From positions 1-36,408 of the forward strand of contig JAFLXO010000008.1 of the NCBI GenBank assembly GCA_029786595.1: a DNA stretch of 36,408 bases. The letters run 5' to 3'. This document shows positions 9,671 through 19,265 of this stretch, one piece after another. The number at the start of each line of letters is the position of its first letter. The first letter of the stretch is position 1. The notes beneath the pieces were generated by a model that saw only the letters and a list, made by a program, of their open reading frames with translations, searched no databases and had not been told where the DNA came from. Origin of the DNA: Nitrososphaerota archaeon (GTDB lineage: Archaea; Thermoproteota; Nitrososphaeria; Conexivisphaerales; UBA164). The position numbers and the translations under genes were made by a program.

Positions 9671-10510
9671 TTGTTTAAAGTTAATGAAATACTTATGAAA
9701 CGACAGCTAGCTAGCGGAGTAAAGGAGATTATAATATTTGCACCTATGGTGTCAAGGGCGGCTAAGGCAGGCCAGTTCATAACCATTATGACCGACGAAA
9801 AAGGGGAGAGAGTGCCGATGACGTTGGTGGATTGGAGTGCAACTGAGGGCTGGATAAAGATCGTAATCTCGGAGGTAGGACTAACCACATTAAAGCTGGG
9901 GTCCAAGGAGGTCGGTGAAACTCTTTATTATCTGGCAGGGCCATTTGGCAATCCAGTCAGCGAACTCAATTCTAGCACAATCATATTGGTGGGAGGTGGA
10001 GTAGGTGTACCAGCAATTTATCCAATAGCACGCTCTCTCTCACGCAATAACACGGTAATATCGATCATAGGATACAAAAACGCGAACTCAATTTTATACG
10101 AAAGGGAAATCGGGGAGGTCAGCGACGAAGTGATTATCGCCACGGACGATGGATCGAAGGGGCAGAAGGGGTTCACTTCGGACGCGTTGCGGGAGCTTCT
10201 TGATTCGGGGCGAAAGGCGGATGCCGTCTGGGTAATAGGACCGGCCATGATGATGAAGGCCTGTAGCGAGGTCACTAGGCCTTATGCGATCAAGACCTTT
10301 GCTAGTTTGAATTCCATAACGGTGTGCGGAAGCGGTATGTGTGGTGCGTGCAGAGTGTCGGTTGGCGGTAAAACGAAGTACACATGTATGGATGGACCCG
10401 AATTTGATGCGCACGAGGTAAACTGGGATGAATTGATCCTCAGATTGGGAGCCTACAAGGAAGAGGAGAAGAGGGCTCTTGGCAGATATATACTAAGGTC
10501 AGCCAATTGA
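9671..10510 (+). CDS. NfnA-like / dihydroorotate dehydrogenase electron-transfer-subunit-like oxidoreductase (FAD + 2Fe-2S)
   Basis: Ferredoxin-reductase fold (YYLAGPFGNPV, LVGGGVGVPAIYPIARSL) and CGSGMCGACRVSVGGKTKYTCMDGPEFDAHEV; adjacent to the NfnB-like gene; TTG start. Confidence 0.88.
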   Translation: MFKVNEILMKRQLASGVKEIIIFAPMVSRAAKAGQFITIMTDEKGERVPMTLVDWSATEGWIKIVISEVGLTTLKLGSKEVGETLYYLAGPFGNPVSELNSSTIILVGGGVGVPAIYPIARSLSRNNTVISIIGYKNANSILYEREIGEVSDEVIIATDDGSKGQKGFTSDALRELLDSGRKADAVWVIGPAMMMKACSEVTRPYAIKTFASLNSITVCGSGMCGACRVSVGGKTKYTCMDGPEFDAHEVNWDELILRLGAYKEEEKRALGRYILRSAN

Positions 10511-10525
10511 GGTGAAAGAAATACA

Positions 10526-11905
10526 ATGAAACAATTGACCGAAAGGGAGAGGATGGCAAAGCGTCTTCCGACCTACAGGATAAGAGATTTTGATGAAGTG
10601 GAACTGGGGTTCACGGAGGATCAGGCTATTCGAGAGGCGAGTCGTGACATAAGGTTCTGCAAGGCTTCGTGCATGCTGGGGTGTCCGGTGGGGGTAAACA
10701 TACCGGAAATGCTTAGATTAGTAGCCGAAGGCAATTATGAAGAGGCCTACCGCCGGCTAATAAAAAAATCCCCTTTCCCAGCTATAACAGGAAGGGTTTG
10801 CCCTCAGGAAAGGCAGTGCGAGATGTTTTGTGTTCTTGCAAAGGCTGGTAAGCCTATATCAATAGGGGCGATCGAGAGGTTCGTTGGTGATTGGGCCTTA
10901 GCTAACAATGTAAAGGAGGAAGCCACCATAAAACCAAACGGTTTAAAGGTGGCCGTTGTAGGCTCAGGCCCTGCGAGCATAGTAGTAGCATCAGATTTAG
11001 CTAGATTGGGTTATTCGATCGATATGTTTGAGGAATCTCACATGGCTGGTGGCGTGCTTGTATATGGAATACCGGAATTTAGGTTGCCAAAGGAAATAGT
11101 GCGGAAGGAGGTTCATCGCTTAAAAGAGCTGGGGGTAAACATCAGGCTAGGTGTACCAGTTGGTACGGCCATTACCATAGGCGAGCTTGCAAGGGAGTAT
11201 GACGCGGTTTTCCTAGGAGTAGGGGCAGGCCATCCCAAATTTCTTAATGTGCCTGGTGAGAACCTTCTTAATGTGTACACCGCAAACGAATTCTTGACCA
11301 GAGCAAATCTAATGAAGGGGTATAGATTTCCTGAGTATGATACACCTTTGCGTGTGGGGAAGAGGGTTGCGGTCATTGGTGCAGGCAACACAGCAATGGA
11401 TTCCGTGAGGACAGCTAAAAGGTTAGGCGCAGAAGAAGCTATCGTGGTGTACAGGCGCAGCAGGCAGGAAATGCCAGCCAGGGCTGAAGAAGTGTTAAAC
11501 GCAGAAGAGGAGGGGATTAAATTTGAGTTCCTATTAGAGCCGATAGAGCTGCTTTCAAATGATAAAAGGACGGTAAGCGGGATCAAGCTTATGAAAATGA
11601 AACTCATCGAATCCAGTAACTGTGAGCGCAAGGCGGTGGTTCCAACTGGTGATACGACCAAGCTCGATGTAGATACTGTGATCACCGCCGTAGGATTCAA
11701 TCCAAACCCCTCCTTGAAAATAGGAACCAATGGCCTTGATACTGATGATATGGGTAGAATTAAAGTGGATGGGCAGGGCAGGACCAGTCTTAAAGGAGTA
11801 TACGCGGGAGGCGACATAGTTACAGGTGAGGGCACTGTGATTGAAGCTATGGGTTGGGGTAGAAGGGCATCAACCGCTATAAATGAAGACCTTTCGGTTA
11901 GATGA
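10526..11905 (+). CDS. NfnB-like / glutamate synthase small-subunit-like NADPH oxidoreductase
   Basis: FCKASCMLGCPVGVNIPEM, GRVCPQERQCEMFC, GSGPASIVVASDLARLGY, GAGNTAMDSVRTAKRLGAEEAIVVYRRSRQEMPA, GVYAGGDIVTGEGTVIEAMGWGRRAS. Confidence 0.92.
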   Translation: MKQLTERERMAKRLPTYRIRDFDEVELGFTEDQAIREASRDIRFCKASCMLGCPVGVNIPEMLRLVAEGNYEEAYRRLIKKSPFPAITGRVCPQERQCEMFCVLAKAGKPISIGAIERFVGDWALANNVKEEATIKPNGLKVAVVGSGPASIVVASDLARLGYSIDMFEESHMAGGVLVYGIPEFRLPKEIVRKEVHRLKELGVNIRLGVPVGTAITIGELAREYDAVFLGVGAGHPKFLNVPGENLLNVYTANEFLTRANLMKGYRFPEYDTPLRVGKRVAVIGAGNTAMDSVRTAKRLGAEEAIVVYRRSRQEMPARAEEVLNAEEEGIKFEFLLEPIELLSNDKRTVSGIKLMKMKLIESSNCERKAVVPTGDTTKLDVDTVITAVGFNPNPSLKIGTNGLDTDDMGRIKVDGQGRTSLKGVYAGGDIVTGEGTVIEAMGWGRRASTAINEDLSVR

Positions 11906-11941
11906 TGATCACTAAGAAATTTGAAGTAACTATCAAAGATT

Positions 11942-12898
11942 CTATTTGTAACTCTCTAAGATCCTGATTCTCTTTATTATATTTGGGTGTGTAGACATTA
12001 TCTCCATCAGCCTATCGGTTAAGCTCAATTTTCTGTTTACAATGGACTGGATCAGCTCTTCTCCATTTAAGGCTTTAAGATCATCTACATTTATAGAGGA
12101 TGGATCGACTATGAATAACCCCCTGAAAGAACTGTTGACATTTGGCCCCTTTTTAGCTCGATTCCTGTTTCCCATTATGGCGGAATATGTATAGATCTTA
12201 GCCAAGGCCGAGCTTAGCTTCAGTGCCCCGTTATCAACTACACTTACGCTATGCCTATCAGCATAGCTCTCTCTCATCCTGTTATATCCCAGCACGAGGA
12301 GGTTTATGATGATGTACCCAATGAAAGAGAGGATGCCTATCAGTGCTAAAAGTCCGTTATTCTGCCTTGAACCGGCCATCGAGCTGAAGAATAAAGAAAA
12401 GGAGATAAAATAAAGCACCGCAGGAAGCATGGAAACTATCATCATTATTTGCACATCACGATGTTTTAGATGTCCAAGTTCGTGGCCAAGTACAGCCTCG
12501 ATTTCATCATAATTCAATATTGATATCAAGCCTCTCGTAACTGCAACCTTATTACCGGTTAACGGGCTTCCATATGCGAAAGCATTTGGTAAATCGGTCT
12601 CTGCAATTACTAGCTTCGGTTGGCTTATGTTGGCCTTTGAAGCTATTTTAGCCACAATCTCTTTGATCTCCAGTGGATCTCCGGGACCCAGTTCTCTGGT
12701 ATTGTACATTCTATCGATCAGTTTAGGCGCAAAGAGCCATTCTAGCACGTTTATGCCGACGACCAGCAAACCTAACAGCAATATGCTTTCAACGCCCATT
12801 AGCGTCAATATTATAAGAAGTATCAGAGTAGTGGCCCCTATTATTAGAGCTAGACTTATCAGCATACTTAGCCTAAATTTTACCATGGAGAAGTTCAT
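11942..12898 (-). CDS. htpX: HtpX-like M48 membrane metallopeptidase
   Basis: AVLGHELGHLKHRDVQIM zinc motif, NAFAYGSPLTGNKVAVTRGL, YNRMRESYADRHSV. Confidence 0.93.
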   Translation of the reverse strand: MNFSMVKFRLSMLISLALIIGATTLILLIILTLMGVESILLLGLLVVGINVLEWLFAPKLIDRMYNTRELGPGDPLEIKEIVAKIASKANISQPKLVIAETDLPNAFAYGSPLTGNKVAVTRGLISILNYDEIEAVLGHELGHLKHRDVQIMMIVSMLPAVLYFISFSLFFSSMAGSRQNNGLLALIGILSFIGYIIINLLVLGYNRMRESYADRHSVSVVDNGALKLSSALAKIYTYSAIMGNRNRAKKGPNVNSSFRGLFIVDPSSINVDDLKALNGEELIQSIVNRKLSLTDRLMEIMSTHPNIIKRIRILESYK

Positions 12899-13011
12899 AA
12901 TTCGGCCTCTAGATGTGCTCTATTTAAAAGTTTCTTGGTAAAAGGGTTTGATTACAACGAGAAAACCTTATACCTTATTGTAGCCATGCATCAACTTGAA
13001 GGCAAGGAGTC

Positions 13012-13815
13012 ATGAAACTGAAATTGGATGAATTCCTTATCGCCGGAATCCAGATGGATATAAAACCTGGGGATCCTGAAAAGAATGTTCAAAGGGCCAT
13101 CGAACTTCTGGAACTAGCGGCTGATAGAGGAGCAAAATTAGCCTCTTTACCGGAACTTATGATTACCGGTTTTGATTATGACTTTATAAGGGGGCACGCA
13201 AAGCCGATACCAAACACAGAAATCCAAATACTTTGTGATAAAGCAAAGGAGCTAAAAATGTGTCTGGTGGCCGGAAGCATCGCGGAAAGGCGTACTGACG
13301 GCATCTATAACACATCTCTTTTCATAGATGATTCTGGTATGGTGTTAGGCAAATACAGCAAAGTACACCTCTTTCCATTGATGGGTGAAAACGTCCATTT
13401 TAAAGGAGGCAAAAATCCTTCTCCTATTTTTCACACGAAATACGGTAAAATAGGCATGATGATATGTTATGACCTGCGTTTTCCCGAGCTGGCCCGCAGG
13501 CTAACGCTTGAGGGAGCTGAGATTCTAGTTATTCCGTCCGAATGGCCACACCCGCGCGTCGACCATTGGATGACCTTGATAAAGGCAAGGGCTATTGAAA
13601 ACCAGATCTATGTACTTGCGGTCAACAGGGTCGGGAAGGATAAAACTGGCTCATATTTTGGCGCTACATCAATAATAGATCCATGGGGAAACCCCTTGGC
13701 CAGTTCGGGTGATGAGGAAGGAGTGGTGATGGCGCCCATAAATCTGTCAATGATCCTAAGGGTCAGATCAAAAATACCTTCCTTGAATAGTAGGGTAGAA
13801 GAAGCATATAGGTGA
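13012..13815 (+). CDS. Carbon-nitrogen hydrolase (nitrilase superfamily)
   Basis: SLPELMITGFDYD (Glu), GKYSKVHLFP (Lys), GKIGMMICYDLRFPELAR (Cys) triad motifs. Confidence 0.92.
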   Translation: MKLKLDEFLIAGIQMDIKPGDPEKNVQRAIELLELAADRGAKLASLPELMITGFDYDFIRGHAKPIPNTEIQILCDKAKELKMCLVAGSIAERRTDGIYNTSLFIDDSGMVLGKYSKVHLFPLMGENVHFKGGKNPSPIFHTKYGKIGMMICYDLRFPELARRLTLEGAEILVIPSEWPHPRVDHWMTLIKARAIENQIYVLAVNRVGKDKTGSYFGATSIIDPWGNPLASSGDEEGVVMAPINLSMILRVRSKIPSLNSRVEEAYR

Positions 13816-13995
13816 TCAGAGGTTATGCGCTTATATGTTGCCATCGAAATATAAAATAAAGAACTGCGGGTCGTGTTGCTATAGAAAACTTATTTGACAG
13901 TCCTTATCCGTAAAACAGACTTGAGAATTGCGCCAACCATTTGTGTAATCCTAGTGGCTATACCTTACCTGTTCGCTAAAAATGAATTATCAAGT

Positions 13996-14337
13996 TTATT
14001 TCGGCTCTTTCCTCTGATCTTGAAATGCAAATCCCCACAAAGCCTTCCCATCCTCCTCTTTTAGTTGTTTCCATATGGGCCTGAGCTTACTGCCTATGGC
14101 TGGGGATTCCGTAATTATCTGCCCAAAAGCTCTTCCCCCGTTTGGAAATTCGACTATACCTAATCTTAGCGGTTTTTCGCTCACCCCAGTAGGGGTGACC
14201 CAGAGTTCCGTATATGTTAAAAGGATACATTCTTCCCCCATATCAACTGTTATAAACTCCCTAGATGTACACTCGGGACATATAGCCTTTTTAATACTAT
14301 ATACGCGACCGCACTTTGCGCATTTATAACCTTCCAT
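13996..14337 (-). CDS. DUF35-type zinc-ribbon/OB-fold protein
   Basis: CAKCGRVYSIKKAICPECTSREF ribbon followed by an OB-like domain; directly downstream of the thiolase gene. Confidence 0.85.
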   Translation of the reverse strand: MEGYKCAKCGRVYSIKKAICPECTSREFITVDMGEECILLTYTELWVTPTGVSEKPLRLGIVEFPNGGRAFGQIITESPAIGSKLRPIWKQLKEEDGKALWGFAFQDQRKEPK

Positions 14338-14339
14338 CT

Positions 14340-15515
14340 TTAATCACCTCTTTTCAGGATCAATGATACGGCATTTGATCCAAATCCCCCAAGATTTACA
14401 GAAAATCCATATGTTGCACCGGGAACTTGCCGGCCTCTGGCTTCTCCTCTAAGCTGCCAGACAAGTTCAACTACTTGTGAAAGGCCTGTCGCACCCAGTG
14501 GGTGGCCTCTGGCCTTAAGGCCGCCTGAAGTATTAATGGGTAGCTTACCGCCTATTTCGGTCTGCCCTTCTCTAACCATTTTATGCGCGGTTCCTTTTTC
14601 AAAAAATCCTGCATCTTCGCTTTCTACCAGTTCAAGAATTGTAAAGGCATCATGAAGTTCTGCAACATCTATCTGATCTGGGGAGATGCCAGACATTTTA
14701 AAGGCCTGTTTTGATGCTTCCTTTACTGCATTGATATCAGTTGGTACAGGTCTCTCATGCAACGCCAATGAATCAGTGGCTTGACCGAACCCCTCAATAG
14801 TCACAGGAAGATCCGTATATTTCTTGGCTACTTCAAGCTCGGCTAGCACTACCGCCGCTCCTCCATCGGAAATTGGCGATATATCAAACCTTCTTAACGG
14901 GTCGGCAACCATAGGGTTTATTTTCTCCATTTCATTTGAATGAAGAAGGTTATCCACTGTCACCATCTTTTGCAAATGAGCATATGGATTATTTAAGGCA
15001 TTTTTATGATTTTTAACAGCAATCATTGCAAGATCCTCAGAGGTCACACCGTACTGCTTCATATATAGCCTAGCAAGCATAGCCCCTAAAGAAGGAAGCG
15101 TGGCTCCACTCATTCTTTCTACCGGATGAAGCATATAGGAAATATACTCCGATATGACCTCGGTCGCCATATGTGTCATTTTTTCGGCTCCAGCCACAAG
15201 CACCAAATCAAAAAGGCCGGACTTGATAGCTATGAATGCATCCTTAATTGCTGAAGCGCCTGCGGCTGGACCATTTTCAATTCTATCTGCTCCTATCTTT
15301 ACTCCAAGCTCGTCCGCAAGCATTGTCCCTAATGAAACCTGTTTTGTAAGTTCGCCCCCCAGCATGTTGGAAATATACAAAAGATCCAAGTCTTTTTCAC
15401 TTAATTTGGAACTTTCTATAGCGGTAAGCGACGGTTCGAGTAATAGTTCATCAAGCCCCTGTGTGAGCTTTCCAAACTTGGTCATCGTAGCGCCTAGGAT
15501 AGCCACTTTCCTCAT
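14340..15515 (-). CDS. Thiolase / SCP-x-like family protein lacking the canonical active-site Cys
   Basis: DLVLVAGAEKMTH, DVAELHDAFTILELVESEDAGF, NTSGGLKARGHPLGATGLSQ; nucleophile region reads RIENGPAAGASAIKDA. Confidence 0.9.
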   Translation of the reverse strand: MRKVAILGATMTKFGKLTQGLDELLLEPSLTAIESSKLSEKDLDLLYISNMLGGELTKQVSLGTMLADELGVKIGADRIENGPAAGASAIKDAFIAIKSGLFDLVLVAGAEKMTHMATEVISEYISYMLHPVERMSGATLPSLGAMLARLYMKQYGVTSEDLAMIAVKNHKNALNNPYAHLQKMVTVDNLLHSNEMEKINPMVADPLRRFDISPISDGGAAVVLAELEVAKKYTDLPVTIEGFGQATDSLALHERPVPTDINAVKEASKQAFKMSGISPDQIDVAELHDAFTILELVESEDAGFFEKGTAHKMVREGQTEIGGKLPINTSGGLKARGHPLGATGLSQVVELVWQLRGEARGRQVPGATYGFSVNLGGFGSNAVSLILKRGD

Positions 15516-15771
15516 TCTTATTATGTTCCCCTAATAAAGGAAATTTGAGCGTTATATAAATATTTTATGGTTACAATAACTGCTGCGCAATCAGGAAGCA
15601 ATCAGGAATTTTGTACAAACTTGATCCTTTATCGAGTTATTATCAAGAAAATAAATAAGCTTGTAGGTTATAACGTAGATTACTAGAACCATAAACTTAG
15701 TAACATGTTCTTTGGGCGTCTTGGTGTATAACTGTAGAAATACTTATATAAAATTCGGTCAATAGCTGAAT

Positions 15772-16719
15772 ATGGTTGAATTTTCTGATAACCTGCAGAA
15801 GTCATTTAATAACATAAAGACGATGAAAGTTAGAGGCGCAGGACTGATTGCAAGGACAGCTGTAGAGACGCTTAAAGTAGAAATAGATCGAGAGAACGAT
15901 CGGGATGTTACTGCTTTTCTATCAAGAATGACGGAAGCTGGCGAATATCTGAAGCTGGCCAGGCCTACCGCCGTTTCCCTCCCCAATTCCATAAACAACT
16001 TTCTAAGGCAGATACAGGTAGGGGCGAAGTCGGGCTCCTCAGTAGAGGAGATTAAAGCCATTTCAAGGAAGGCCGCTGATATGTTCATAGAAGCCAGCCT
16101 TGAAGCCATCAAGAAAATAGGAGAAATTGGATCAAAGAGGATAAGCGATGGTGACGTATTACTCACACATTGCAACAGTCAGAGCGCAATAGAAGTGATC
16201 AGTATGGCTCATTCCCAAGGCAAAAACATCAAAGTGTTTGTTACAGAAACAAGGCCAAGATACCAAGGGAGGCTTACCGCGGCGGCATTAGCTGATCGCG
16301 GACTGGACATAACGCTAATCCCCGATTCGGCAGCGCGTCTCTATATGACTAAGATAGATAAGGTCATTGTAGGGGCTGATGCTATAGCCGCGAATGGAGC
16401 CGTTATAAACAAGATTGGAACGTCACAGATAGCCGCGATAGCAAAGGAATCACGCACTAGGGTGATGGTTGCTGCAGAAACCTATAAAATTAGCCCTCAA
16501 ACTTTTCTAGGTGAGCTGATAGAGATAGAGGAAAGGGATGGCTCAGAAATAGCCCCTAAGGAGTGGTTAAACCTCCATCCAAACATAAAGGTAAGGAACC
16601 CAGCATTTGACGTCACTCCGTCCGAATATATTGATATAATAATAACGGAAATGGGTTTGTTCCCTCCGCAAGGTATAATTCTGTTATTGAAGGATCTCTA
16701 CTCACTTTTGCCATCCTGA
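15772..16719 (+). CDS. Ribose-1,5-bisphosphate isomerase (eIF2B-like family)
   Basis: VRGAGLIARTAVETL, THCNSQSAIEVI, VTETRPRYQGRLTAAAL, VGADAIAANGAVINKIGTSQIA; TATA-like acttatataaaa about 25-30 bp upstream. Confidence 0.88.
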   Translation: MVEFSDNLQKSFNNIKTMKVRGAGLIARTAVETLKVEIDRENDRDVTAFLSRMTEAGEYLKLARPTAVSLPNSINNFLRQIQVGAKSGSSVEEIKAISRKAADMFIEASLEAIKKIGEIGSKRISDGDVLLTHCNSQSAIEVISMAHSQGKNIKVFVTETRPRYQGRLTAAALADRGLDITLIPDSAARLYMTKIDKVIVGADAIAANGAVINKIGTSQIAAIAKESRTRVMVAAETYKISPQTFLGELIEIEERDGSEIAPKEWLNLHPNIKVRNPAFDVTPSEYIDIIITEMGLFPPQGIILLLKDLYSLLPS

Positions 16720-16787
16720 AGCCCGTCGCAGGCAAGATGGGCGTACCCTTTATTACTACATTTATAGCATTGATAATTAGCACAATT

Positions 16788-17042
16788 TCATGTACCTAAA
16801 CTCTTGATATATTCTAATATGGTCCCATCAATATCATCCGCAAAAGGGGTATCAAGAACGGATATCAATGCTGCTTTGGTCCGCTCAAACTTACCCCGGT
16901 CCTTCTCAGCTCCATAAATAAGCTTGGCAAGAGCTATAAGAGCTTTCTTCTTCTCTGTACTCAGGCCTATATCGTTAAGTACAGTGGGCTCCTTGTAACC
17001 CCTGTATATTTCATCCAACAGCTCCCTTATCTGCTCATCCAA
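16788..17042 (-). CDS. Small helical protein of unknown function
   Basis: 84-aa ORF overlapping the upstream ATPase gene by 8 nt in the same direction. Confidence 0.6.
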   Translation of the reverse strand: MDEQIRELLDEIYRGYKEPTVLNDIGLSTEKKKALIALAKLIYGAEKDRGKFERTKAALISVLDTPFADDIDGTILEYIKSLGT

Positions 17043-17628
17043 TCAATTTCACTCCATCCCTTCCGATCGTATAATTTATCCTTTTTCCGGTTTCTGATAT
17101 GACCAGCCTCCCAACAGCCCCAAATCGCTCCATCCTTATCCTTGTCCATATATAGGGGTCCGTAAGGGCGCTGCCAAGAGGATGCCCCATTCCAATCCCT
17201 GAAAGGCCATCGGTCATGATTACGGTTCCACCGTTTGATGCAAATATTGAAAGGTGCCTTGCGCTAAGGCCCAACATGTTCAAGAACGAGCGAGAATCAT
17301 AGAACATCTGAGAAAATCCATCTATGAAGACAGACTTATAATTAGCCTTCTTTGCTACTGATAACGTAAACTCATAGGCCATTTGTCCATCATATGGTCG
17401 TTCAACATAAAGATTCCTTAACAGAGATCGATCAGCCAACAGTTCCAGAAGTCTTTCCGGTCTGAACTTTCTCGCGCCATCTACGACCACCTGTTCATTT
17501 TCGCCACGGGTTAACGTTTCACTTATGAGCGTCAGGAGCAGCTGTGTTTTTCCAGCTCCCTCAGGTCCGAAGATCTCGATTAGCTTACTCTGCCCGGCAA
17601 AATCCATGAACCTTTCGAGGGCAGACAA
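17035..17628 (-). CDS. RecA/RadB/KaiC-superfamily P-loop ATPase
   Basis: IEIFGPEGAGKTQLLLTLI Walker A; SVFIDGFSQMF Walker B-like; FGAVGRLVISETGKRINYTIGRDGVKLI C-terminus similar to RadB/Rad51. Confidence 0.8.
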   Translation of the reverse strand: MSALERFMDFAGQSKLIEIFGPEGAGKTQLLLTLISETLTRGENEQVVVDGARKFRPERLLELLADRSLLRNLYVERPYDGQMAYEFTLSVAKKANYKSVFIDGFSQMFYDSRSFLNMLGLSARHLSIFASNGGTVIMTDGLSGIGMGHPLGSALTDPYIWTRIRMERFGAVGRLVISETGKRINYTIGRDGVKLIG

Positions 17629-17630
17629 CG

Positions 17631-17960
17631 TTATGATTCTACCGTCGACCTTGCAAATTTGATTGAGCCTGTTTCTAACGTTAGCTCATAAATATCATTG
17701 ACTTCGAAATTTATCCCTAGCTGTATGTATTCGTCATCAGTTAAGAACAGGACTATCTTGGGAGGTTGAACATCCTTGATCATCTGTAGGATACCCAGGG
17801 ACTGGAACTGATACATCACGTTGTGAAGTACGTCGTCCATAGCCCCTTGTGTATTCGCAATACCAGCCCTCCTGAATTCCGTAAGCTCTACCTGTCTTCC
17901 AGGGATACCTGTGGTAGGATTGTTCATACTGCTTATCCTGTTCACTTTAACCAACAGCAT
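17631..17960 (-). CDS. Conserved-looking hypothetical protein (possible arcadin-1-like, tentative)
   Basis: 109-aa ORF ending 2 nt upstream of the ATPase start; sequence MLLVKVNRISSMNNPTTGIPGRQVELTEFRR... Confidence 0.6.
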   Translation of the reverse strand: MLLVKVNRISSMNNPTTGIPGRQVELTEFRRAGIANTQGAMDDVLHNVMYQFQSLGILQMIKDVQPPKIVLFLTDDEYIQLGINFEVNDIYELTLETGSIKFARSTVES

Positions 17961-18098
17961 AAATCAACATCATTTCCTCCCATATTTATACTAAATGGAA
18001 GATAAATTACAAGCGTTTGTAGCAGATATAGGTGGTGCTTAAGAGATGTATATCACGCTAATTCACTAAGGCTTACAAGTTTAACCATATCGCTAGTT

Positions 18099-18332
18099 TT
18101 ATTGCACGAAATGGATTATTAATGAAATTACGATTATTATAATTGCTATAATATAAAGTACTTTTACTATCCTTTTATTGGTACCGAAGATGATCGGGAA
18201 CGGCCCTATAATGACAAAGCCGCCTCCTTCAGGTTTTCGTTCGACAGAACCATCGTTCTGTGTAAAAATAGCTAGTATAGTGAGGATAAGGCCCACGGAG
18301 ATCAACAATATCCCGATAATCAGCATTGACAC
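18099..18332 (-). CDS. Small two-TM membrane protein, DUF131-like
   Basis: N- and C-terminal TM helices flanking GGGFVIIGPFPIIFGTNKR. Confidence 0.75.
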   Translation of the reverse strand: MSMLIIGILLISVGLILTILAIFTQNDGSVERKPEGGGFVIIGPFPIIFGTNKRIVKVLYIIAIIIIVISLIIHFVQ

Positions 18333-18436
18333 AAATTTATACTTCCATCTTTAGAATTAAGTTTATCGTTTGCTTGGTCTGATACCTATTTTGTTTTATA
18401 GCAGAAACTCGTACATGGCCATTAGATATCACCGGT

Positions 18437-18790
18437 TTATAACAATACAAGCGTTAAGGTGCCAAGCGCAAGTACCATCGCCATGATTACAACGGTGATC
18501 AGATTTATCACCCATTTATATGATTTTGGATGTAACCATTCAAGGATTACGGTCCTGAGCCCTATCATTCCATGTATAGTAGCTGCGTAAAGAAGAAGCC
18601 CAAAGATGATCTGATAATAGAGCAAATTCTTACTTACATACGCAAATGATAATGCTTCTTGAAATGATAGGCCTGTCAGAGGGCTCTGAAGTAACATATG
18701 GAATGTAAGGGTAAATATAAGAATGATGGCCGTCGCATAAACGATCAACATAATCCAGGATTCCTTTAAAATAGAATTTCTCTTTGTCAT
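18437..18790 (-). CDS. sdhD: Succinate dehydrogenase membrane anchor subunit (SdhD-like)
   Basis: Three TM segments, AATIHGMIGLRTVILEWL; last gene of a four-gene sdh operon. Confidence 0.82.
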   Translation of the reverse strand: MTKRNSILKESWIMLIVYATAIILIFTLTFHMLLQSPLTGLSFQEALSFAYVSKNLLYYQIIFGLLLYAATIHGMIGLRTVILEWLHPKSYKWVINLITVVIMAMVLALGTLTLVLL

Positions 18791-18800
18791 AATACTGCAC

Positions 18801-19265
18801 CTACACTATCCCCAGGCCAGCCAATATGTACAGGCCGGCCCAGATCCATATTCCAGATACCACCGCTGTTATCGTCCAGATCGCTATCCTCTGGTTTTTT
18901 CCAAGTGAAGTAGGGGTATATGGATATACAGGCATCCTAGGCTTACCCAACAGGAGGCCAAATACCTGATTGAGCAGTAATCTCAGTCCGTTAGCTCCGT
19001 GATAGAACACACATCCGGCTATGATCCAAAGCCCAATATTCTCAAGTGGACCTAACCGGCCAAGCAGCGCTAGGGTTGCCGCCCAAGATTCCGGTCCTAA
19101 CGATATATGGAATATTTCCACCATGTGTGCTATCAAGAAAAGGATTAGAACCACCCCGGTTATCCGATGTAACGTGTAACTCCATCGTTCGATATTATAA
19201 TGACGCGGATCTAGGCTTGATATCAACCTTTTCCAGATGCTATCATTTGCCATGTTAATCACCAC
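18801..19265 (-). CDS. sdhC: Succinate dehydrogenase cytochrome b subunit (SdhC-like)
   Basis: YTLHRITGVVLILFLIAHMVEIFH, FYHGANGLRLLL; overlaps the sdhB end. Confidence 0.88.
   Translation of the reverse strand: MVINMANDSIWKRLISSLDPRHYNIERWSYTLHRITGVVLILFLIAHMVEIFHISLGPESWAATLALLGRLGPLENIGLWIIAGCVFYHGANGLRLLLNQVFGLLLGKPRMPVYPYTPTSLGKNQRIAIWTITAVVSGIWIWAGLYILAGLGIV

Noticed and set aside
11113-11835. 240-aa minus-strand ORF opposite the NfnB-like gene
   Set aside because: Antisense to a gene with strong family motifs; Ser/Pro/Thr-rich shadow translation with no recognisable domain.
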